From assembly GCA_937897625.1 (NCBI GenBank), contig CALCNZ010000286.1:1-5791 (forward strand): a DNA stretch of 5,791 nt, given 5' to 3'. Position 1 is the stretch's first letter; each line of letters opens with the position of its first letter. Of the stretch, positions 1-5,300 are shown one piece after another. Below the pieces are notes generated by a model. It ran no database searches. It was given only the letters and a program-made list of their open reading frames with translations, and had not been told where the DNA came from. The DNA comes from an uncultured Flavobacteriales bacterium. Lineage in GTDB: Bacteria > Bacteroidota > Bacteroidia > Flavobacteriales_D > Sanyastnellaceae. The translations under genes were made by a program, and so were the position numbers.

Positions 1-329
1 ACCTTGATGTGGAAGTACCCGCTGGCGGACCGCTCGTCGAACCACGGCAGGTCGGTCTCCCACTCGACCTGGTCGTCCACCACCCGCCGGTACCCGTCGA
101 AGATGCCCCGGTCGACGTGCGAGGGGTACAGCTCGAGCAGCCGGTGCCCGACGAGCGCCTCGGGCCGTTCACCGACCGCGTCGGCGAAGGCAGGGTTCAC
201 GTACTCGTACATGAAGTCGCGAACCTCGCCGTTGGCGTCGCGGACCGTGGAGGCGATCGCGACGGGGTTCAGGTGCTCGACCACGAGGTCGGGCGAGGTC
301 GGGATTCGGTTGGCATCGGCCCAGGGCAC
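1..329 (-). CDS. PAS-domain signalling protein, N-terminal fragment (cut by left edge)
   Basis: The minus-strand frame is open from a GTG at 327-329 to the window edge, giving 109 codons with no stop. The protein starts VPWADANRIPTSPDLVVEHL. It continues with features of a PAS sensor fold: a 'NPVAIASTVRDANGEVRDF' strand pair, then 'YEYVNPAFADAVG', 'ALVGHRLLELYPSH', and 'WETDLPWFDERSASGYFHI' near the edge. PAS domains bind small ligands or cofactors and pass the signal to an attached output domain. That output domain (GGDEF/EAL, histidine kinase or phosphatase are common in Actinobacteria) lies outside the window, so the final function is unknown. I chose the GTG because GGAGAGG lies nine bases upstream; the frame stays open further upstream, so a longer start is possible. 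The gene lies downstream of the VOC gene on the same strand. It belongs to the G+C-rich segment and probably to a different organism from the rest of the window. Confidence 0.72.
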   Translation of the reverse strand, partial: MPWADANRIPTSPDLVVEHLNPVAIASTVRDANGEVRDFMYEYVNPAFADAVGERPEALVGHRLLELYPSHVDRGIFDGYRRVVDDQVEWETDLPWFDERSASGYFHIK

Positions 330-338
330 GGTGTGCCG

Positions 339-345
339 CCTCTCC
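339..345 (-). promoter_or_regulatory. Ribosome binding site of the PAS-domain gene
   Basis: On the minus strand the sequence reads GGAGAGG, followed by nine bases and then GTG at 327-329. This Shine-Dalgarno-like match decides the start choice for the PAS-domain gene. The A+T-rich genes in the rest of the window have no comparable site, which fits two source genomes. Confidence 0.5.
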
Positions 346-421
346 GCCCCGGAGTGGTGGGTAATCCTTGCGGAAACAAGCACCCTAACCGGTCGGGGGC
401 TGGCGCGCCGGGCCCACCGGG

Positions 422-865
422 TCAGCCGGCGGCGTCGGCCGCAGCGCGCATGGCGTCCAGGTCGAGCCGCGACATCGTCATCATCGCGGCGTGGGCCGCC
501 GCGGCACGGGCGGGGTCGGGGTCGCCGAGCAGGTCGCCAAGACCGGCAGGGACCACCTGCCAGCTGATGCCGAACTTGTCCTTCAGCCATCCGCACTGTC
601 CCGGTTGTCCTTCTTGAGTGAAGTAATTCCAGTAGTGATCTATTTCGTCTTGCGTGTCTAATGTTAAAACGAACGAAAGCTTTTCGTTGAACGACATGCC
701 TTGCGGTCCGTTGTTCAAACTCATAAAACGCGAGCCCGCCATTTCGAAAACACTGGCCATGGGATTTTCAGAAATCAATTGAAAATCGGCAAAGACATTC
801 TTGTAATACGCTGCCATACCTTTCGCATCTTCCGACCACAAACACGTTGAAAATTTCGTTGCCAT
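422..865 (-). CDS. VOC/PhnB-like protein, chimeric reading frame
   Basis: A 147-residue open frame of the VOC superfamily, PhnB/3-demethylubiquinone-9 3-methyltransferase-like group. Its members are small beta-alpha-beta-beta-beta proteins, often dimeric; the substrate cannot be told here. Residues 1-35 (MATKFSTCLWSEDAKGMAAY, then a typical helix) form the first module half. Residues 83-103 carry the family motif around GQCGWLKDKFGISWQVVP. The tail from about residue 104 (GLGDLLGDPDPARAAAAHAA) is Ala-rich. Codons up to about position 605 are A+T-rich (act, caa, gaa, gga, caa). From about 590 downward they are almost all G/C-ending (ctg aag gac aag ttc ggc atc agc). The frame therefore appears to be the N-terminus of a Bacteroidota gene joined in register to the C-terminus of an actinobacterial homologue. 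The start ATG is four bases after the SRPBCC stop, implying co-transcription. The family call is firm; the continuity of the frame in a real genome is doubtful. Confidence 0.8.
   Translation of the reverse strand: MATKFSTCLWSEDAKGMAAYYKNVFADFQLISENPMASVFEMAGSRFMSLNNGPQGMSFNEKLSFVLTLDTQDEIDHYWNYFTQEGQPGQCGWLKDKFGISWQVVPAGLGDLLGDPDPARAAAAHAAMMTMSRLDLDAMRAAADAAG
575..616. other. Composition junction between two source genomes
   Basis: Codon use and base composition switch abruptly here, inside the conserved QCGWLKDKFG segment of the VOC gene. Left of it both coding and intergenic DNA are G+C-rich; right of it everything is A+T-rich with Bacteroidota features. No insertion-sequence end, tRNA, integrase or target duplication is visible near the switch. 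The exact base cannot be fixed, because homologues could share the sequence at this conserved motif. An assembly chimera is the favoured explanation. Confidence 0.7.
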
Positions 866-869
866 ATTT

Positions 870-1277
870 TTAGTTTTTCGATTCTACATAATTCTTAAAA
901 CGATCCAAGATCATCTGCCATCCCATGCGTTGCATGTCTTCCGGATTTTGATTTTCAGGATCGAATTCCTCCGTAACCTTCACTCCTCCTTCCACTTCTT
1001 CAAACGTGGTATTCCACAAACGACCATCGCCCAACAAAACGTTAATTCGATTGTGTGCAATGACTTCCGTGTAGGTTCCACCAAAATCGAATTGAAACGA
1101 AGCATCTCTTGCCGCCATGGTGAATGTAAAACTTCCACCTACAACTAAATCTAATCGTGCAGCCGGACAATGCCAATCGTCGCCAGCGAAATTCCAATTC
1201 ATAACGTGCTCTGGAGTGGTAAACATCTCCCAAACTTTTTCAATGGAAGAATTGATGTGCGTTTCAATTTTAATCAT
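870..1277 (-). CDS. SRPBCC (AHSA1-like, START-fold) protein
   Basis: A complete 135-residue protein, the usual length for single-domain SRPBCC/AHSA1-like proteins. It begins MIKIETHINSSIEKVWEMFT, the first strand and helix of the helix-grip fold. Further family hallmarks are PEHVMNWNFAGDDWHCP (about residues 22-38), VVGGSFTFTM (45-54), FDFGGTYTEV (63-72), and a C-terminal helix with EFDPENQNPEDMQRMGWQMI and DRFKNYVE. The fold makes a hydrophobic cavity for small ligands in the cytoplasm, but the ligand is unknown for this subgroup and nothing here identifies it. It is the first gene of a leftward pair; its TAA is followed by four bases and then the VOC ATG, with only an A-rich spacer and no Shine-Dalgarno site, as is normal in Bacteroidota. 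It is divergent from the membrane protein at 1353. Bacteroidota often place SRPBCC and VOC genes together. Confidence 0.9.
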   Translation of the reverse strand: MIKIETHINSSIEKVWEMFTTPEHVMNWNFAGDDWHCPAARLDLVVGGSFTFTMAARDASFQFDFGGTYTEVIAHNRINVLLGDGRLWNTTFEEVEGGVKVTEEFDPENQNPEDMQRMGWQMILDRFKNYVESKN

Positions 1278-1352
1278 TCAGCAAAACTAACAAAAGCAAA
1301 AAGAAAAAGCATCTTCCTTCTTTTCGAAGTACATTGAAAAAAATATTGAATT

Positions 1353-2015
1353 ATGTGCTTCTCTGCGACCGCTAGTTTTTCCGCATCGATTGTTATTGGA
1401 TCCATTGGCGTTGCCACTTTTAAAAAGAGCAAAGATTCCGATTTGAAATTTTTTGGAGCCATTCCTTTTCTTTTTGCATTGCAACAATTCGCGGAAGGCT
1501 TCGTGTGGCTGAGTTTCAACAATTCTAATTTTCACTTTATTCAATCTGCAGCTACCACGAGTTTCTTGTTTTTCGCTTGGGTCCTGTGGCCCATACTCAT
1601 GCCTTTTTCCATATACCACATTGAAAAACCCGGAGTGAAGAAGAAACTAAATTTCTATTTGTTTCTTTTGGGAAGCGCATCTGGACTTCATTCTGTTTAC
1701 ACCTTGGCGACAGGAAATCCGCAACCGTGGGTGAATGATTTTCACATCGATTACACGGCAACTTCAACACTTTTCGAATTGAAAATTCAAACGATTCAAC
1801 AATTGGCCTATGTCGTTGTAACCGTTGTACCGCTTTACATTTCTTCCATGAAAGGAGCGAAACTACTTGCCACTGCAAATTTCATTGCCTTGATTTTAGC
1901 ATTCATCTTCTTCAAGCATTCATTGCCCAGTACGTGGTGTTTTTTCGCAGCTATTTTAAGTGGAATATTCTACTGGATTGTTACGCTTGAAACACGAAGA
2001 AGAAAGCAGTTGTAA
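1353..2015 (+). CDS. DUF6629-type seven-helix membrane protein (MCFSATASF family)
   Basis: A complete 220-residue integral membrane protein with no known function. The start is MCFSATASFSAS; from memory this MCFSATASF opening is the hallmark of the DUF6629 family and fixes the ATG. Seven hydrophobic segments are visible, at about residues 9-23, 33-54, 67-88, 101-118, 150-165, 171-188 and 194-212. Segment 2 has the polar pattern FALQQFAEGFVWL, with Gln44, Gln45, Glu48 and Trp52 within the membrane, which I also recall as conserved. A positively charged tail (ETRRRKQL) suggests a cytoplasmic C-terminus. The loop at about 119-140 contains NPQPWVNDFHIDY. The gene is monocistronic in appearance, divergent from the SRPBCC gene across a 75-base A+T-rich gap, with no clear Shine-Dalgarno site. 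No enzyme or transporter signature was recognised. Confidence 0.88.
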   Translation: MCFSATASFSASIVIGSIGVATFKKSKDSDLKFFGAIPFLFALQQFAEGFVWLSFNNSNFHFIQSAATTSFLFFAWVLWPILMPFSIYHIEKPGVKKKLNFYLFLLGSASGLHSVYTLATGNPQPWVNDFHIDYTATSTLFELKIQTIQQLAYVVVTVVPLYISSMKGAKLLATANFIALILAFIFFKHSLPSTWCFFAAILSGIFYWIVTLETRRRKQL

Positions 2016-2081
2016 ATCTTTCATTTCGAAAAATTAAACTTGCAGAAGTTCTCCTTAGTTTTACTTACAAATAAAAAAATA

Positions 2082-2117
2082 ATGTCTGAAAACTCCGCTC
2101 CTTCTCCAAAAAATTGA
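2082..2117 (+). CDS. Short leader frame, probable 5' part of the small membrane protein gene
   Basis: An ATG after an A-rich leader (ataaaaaaataATG) opens 11 codons, MSENSAPSPKN, ending at TGA 2115-2117. Just before the stop is an A6 run (2108-2113). One extra A would turn the end into CCA AAA AAA TTG and join this frame directly to the downstream protein, giving MSENSAPSPKKLKLLLISWL. The charged, Pro-rich start before a membrane helix looks like a natural N-terminus. It is therefore probably not an independent peptide. The zero-frame reading A AAA AAT followed by TGA also has the form of a -1 ribosomal slippery heptamer. Confidence 0.5.
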   Translation: MSENSAPSPKN

Positions 2118-2305
2118 AACTACTTTTAATCAGTTGGTTATTCGTTTATCCGGTTATTAACCTCATGTTCGCCCTGGTATTCCCGCTAATCAAAGACTTT
2201 CCACAATTGGTAAAGACATTGATATTTACTTTAATTCTTGTTCCGTTAATGGGGATTTGTATTCCTCTGTTACACAAGAAATGTTGGAAGTGGATTATTA
2301 AGTAA
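2114..2305 (+). CDS. Small two-helix membrane protein, 5' end in a shifted frame
   Basis: As it stands, the frame begins at TTG 2114-2116 and encodes 63 residues, ending at TAA 2303-2305. There are two hydrophobic helices: about residues 3-26 (LLLISWLFVYPVINLMFALV onwards) and about 34-54 (KTLIFTLILVPLMGICIPLL). A basic tail KKCWKWIIK follows. The SWL-x-VYP and TLILVPLM patterns resemble, from memory, the membrane tail found in some antibiotic-biosynthesis-monooxygenase (ABM)-type proteins and in free-standing small proteins of the same kind. No ABM domain is present here, so no activity can be assigned. The TTG overlaps the leader's TGA (TTGA). The true start is probably ATG 2082 with a one-base loss in the A6 run, or a frameshift joins the two frames. 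The gene converges on the large secreted-protein gene, with a hairpin terminator between them. Confidence 0.62.
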   Translation: MKLLLISWLFVYPVINLMFALVFPLIKDFPQLVKTLIFTLILVPLMGICIPLLHKKCWKWIIK

Positions 2306-2329
2306 TTGCACCTTCAACCTAGAAAATAA

Positions 2330-2360
2330 AAAAAGCCCTTCCAAATTGGAAGGGCTTTTT
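2330..2360. terminator. Bidirectional rho-independent terminator
   Basis: A perfect 13-bp inverted repeat: AAAAAGCCCTTCC (2330-2342), loop AAATT (2343-2347), GGAAGGGCTTTTT (2348-2360). The plus strand ends in T5. The minus strand gains a longer T run from the A7 at 2328-2334. It lies between the convergent stops at 2305 and 2379 and can serve both genes. Confidence 0.93.
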
Positions 2361-2378
2361 CAATGAAAGAAATATCGT

Positions 2379-5300
2379 TTACTTCTGAACCATCAAACGT
2401 TGCGTTTGAACTTCACCGTTGAAGATGGCTTCAACAAAGTACAATCCGTTTGCTAGTGGACGCTCGAATGTGATGTTTGTATTTAACACACCGTTCACTG
2501 CGTAACGGTTGTTCCATACTTGCTTACCCATTGCGTCTACGATGCGAATTTGAACGTTGTCTGAAGTTACTCCAGAAAGGTTAATGTTCACGTCTGTTCC
2601 ATGTGTTGGGTTTGGATACACGCTCATGTTTGCTTCGTTCGTTACAAGCATATCGCGCGTAACATTTCCATTCACTTCACTTCCTTGCTCCAATACCATT
2701 CCAGCTGAACCTACAATACACATGGTTTGAACAGGTCCGTATGCACCTGTTCCGTATGAGAACACAGGTGCGGTGCGCACTGCATAAGTCTTTCCGTATT
2801 GAAGCGCAACCACCAATGACAAGTTGCAGTAATTACTTGCTGCTCCGCGCAAGTACACGATTGGAATTCCAATTGCATTTCCGCCTGCATCTACTTCAGT
2901 GAATTCCCACTTCCAGTTTGTTACTCCACAAACCCATGGCAACGATGCTACAATTGCTCCGCGGAATCTTGGTCCGGCAGCACAACGATCCGTTGAACGA
3001 AGCGAGGTAGCCGCTTCTTGCTCCATAGTAATTGGACAAGGCGCTAAGGCAGGAACTTCAATCAATTCAACTCCACCCGCTGCATCTGTTAAACTATAAA
3101 TAGTGGTTACACTTGCGTTGTACGTGCAGCCCATAGGCATTGTTGGAGTCACTGAAGACAAGGTTAAGTAATCTGAAGATTGTGTTCTCACGTAAGTGTT
3201 ACCTAAAGCAATTCCACTTGTTCCAACAAACGTGTATCTGTATTGAACACCAGAACCTGCCCATGTTGCTTTGAACACTTTACATAGATTCAAAATATTC
3301 GACCACGTTGCACTTGTTCCAGTATCACAACCACCACGCTTCAACATTTTCACACAAATCGTGTAAGAGCCAATGCCCAATGCGCTGTTGTAGTTTCTAA
3401 CACCAATCTTATAAACCTGTCCCGCTGTTAAACCAGAGAAGTTCAATACCTCTCCGCCTAAACCAGCAACAGCATTTTCAGTTGCAAGTAAAGCGCCTGT
3501 GTTCGATTGTAGTTCAATTAAAATGTCGTTTGCCGTTGATCCAACTACAATGCTAACTGCCTCTGACGTTGCAACAAATGAATGCCATTTGTCTTCTCCA
3601 GTAAGACAGATCGATTGCGAGAAAGCGGAAGAATTAAATCCAGCAAGCGTATGCGTTTGTGCAGAACATGTTGGATAGTAAGTTGTCCAAACACTTACTG
3701 CAGTTGCAGGGCTTTCACCAGCACCATTTTCAGATCCGCAGTTTTCATTAATAGTTCCGTTACAGTTGTCGTCAATTGAATTTGAGCACGATTCCGTTGC
3801 GGCTATATTAATGGCCATGTTCGTATCGTCACAATCTGTGTTGTTCGACACGTAAGGTGCTGAAAGAACTGCACACGTTGTAGTGGCTGATCCTGCACCG
3901 TAGCCATCTCCGTCTGCATCGTTGTAATAAGTATTTACTGCAATGCCTTCGTCTGCAGCACCAGAACAGTTGTCGTCAATTCCGTTGCAAATTTCAATTG
4001 CACCCGGATGAATCGCTGCTACTGCATCGTTGCAATCGGTGTACGAAGTTGCGTACCCAGCACCTGGATTTGCACATGCGCTTGTTGCTGCACCCGCACC
4101 GTATCCGTCTGCGTCTGCATCTGCATAATAGTTCACGAATGTTAATCCTTCGTCAGTTGAACCTGAACAGTTGTCGTCAATGCTGTTGCAAATTTCAATT
4201 GCTGCTGGATTAATAGCTGCGTTGTTGTTGTTGCAATCGGTGTTCGTTGTAACGAATCCTGTTGGTGCTGTGCACGCAAAAGTCGCAGTACCTGCTCCAT
4301 AGCCGTCTCCATCGGTGTCAACATAATAACTGTTTTGAACACCTTCGTCGATTTGCGTATCGCAATCATCATCGATGCTGTTACATACTTCTGTAGCACC
4401 CGGATGAATAGCCGCAACTGCATCGTTGCAATCTCCGTTTGCTGTTGCATATCCGGCTCCTGGACTCGAACAAGCATTGGTTGCTGATCCTGCACCGTAT
4501 CCGTCTGCGTCTGCGTCTGCATAATAGTTCACGAATGTTAATCCTTCGTCTGCTGAGCCAGAACAGTTATCGTCAATGCTGTTACAAAGTTCTGTTGCAC
4601 TCGGATGAATAGATGCAACGGCATCGTTGCAATCGGTGTTATTCGCCACGTAGCCAAACGGCTGTGTGCAATAGCTTAACGTTGAAGAAGCATTTCCAAA
4701 ACCATCGGCATCGGTATCTGCATACCACGTATAAGCTGTACACGGAGCAAATGCAACCGAGCGGAAAGCCTTGTTGGTTGTGCTGAGTAATGTTGAAATT
4801 ACATTTAAGGTTGGAGTCGTTGATCCGTTATCGTCGAAGTACAATACTTGCGTTGAAGTTGAAGTTGTGGTAACCACATACAATCTCGGATTAGCTCCTG
4901 CATAAAAATCTACAACCACACCTCTTGCACCTGCTGATGCGCCTACGCTCATCGTGTATGCTAGCGACCAAACACCTCCAGACTTTGTCCATTTTTGAAT
5001 TCCACCAACTCCGGTTGTTCTATCGTCTGCTACATAACAAACTGTTTCAGCCGAGTTGAATTGGAAGGCATAAGGGCTACTTCCCGTTCCGGTTGGAATA
5101 ACCAGAGCGGCTGTTTGTCCTGAAGCTGTAGGCAACCCTGAACCAATTTTGTGAACACCAAGCGTTGTTGAACCTGTAGAAAAATACAAGCTTCCGTTTT
5201 GAACACTCACCACACGGGTGTTGCCAATTGTACTGTACACATTTCCCGAAGTGCCTGTTCCCAAGTAGCTAATTCCACCTGAAGAATTTGCTCCCCAATA

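Larger units (their letters stand above)
3738..4727 (-). repeat. Five tandem MopE-type metal-binding repeats
   Basis: In reading order the units are 4527-4727, 4329-4526, 4131-4328, 3930-4130 and 3738-3929 (201, 198, 198, 201 and 192 bases). Each starts with an acidic loop of the form (Y/W)Y-x-D-x-D-x-DG(Y/F)G. Then come one Cys, a TDCND-type segment, an (I)HPGA(T/I)E-(V/I/L)CNSIDD-(N/D)C segment and a DEG end, giving four Cys per unit. The DxDxDG loops resemble calcium-binding loops such as those of thrombospondin type 3 repeats; MopE-type domains are known as putative metal-binding (copper in the founding case). Unit 3 has Asn replacing the Asp after DC (CNNNN). Unit 5 is divergent, with an extra residue pair in SCSNSIDD and NENC instead of DEG, as is usual for the last unit of an array. 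Confidence 0.92.

Noticed and set aside
400..421. GGCGCGCC and GGGCCC palindromes after the VOC stop as a terminator
   Set aside because: They are short G+C-rich palindromes with no long stem and no T run, expected by chance in DNA of this composition.
4..617. Long plus-strand open frames of about 187 and 202 codons in the G+C-rich segment
   Set aside because: They mirror the PAS-domain frame and the VOC C-terminus on the minus strand. Their translations are low-complexity Arg/Pro/Ser-rich with no recognisable domain, as expected from high-G+C antisense frames.
1282..1289. TAGTTTTG on the minus strand, an exact match to the Bacteroidota -7 consensus TAnnTTTG, upstream of the SRPBCC gene
   Set aside because: It lies only five bases before the start codon and has no TTG-type -33 element at the right distance. 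The surrounding sequence is T-rich, so a chance match is likely unless the mRNA is leaderless.
1274..1878. Minus-strand open frames opposite the seven-helix membrane protein
   Set aside because: The plus-strand protein has clear membrane segments and a recognised N-terminal motif. The opposite frames show no domain and are antisense shadows.
2040..2063. TTG...TAGTTTTA as a promoter for the small membrane protein gene
   Set aside because: The -7-like element has a mismatch and the spacing to TTG is 13 bases, well short of the usual 19-21.
3998..4522. Open frames in other frames and strands over the MopE-type array, rich in Gln/Thr or Leu/His
   Set aside because: They arise from the repeated codon pattern of the real gene read in other frames. 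The Cys and DxDxDG spacing supports only the minus-strand frame ending at 2379.
3738..4727. Regular repeats of about 198 bases that could suggest a CRISPR array or satellite
   Set aside because: The units are in-frame coding repeats of a protein domain, diverge between copies, and have no short identical repeats separated by unique spacers.
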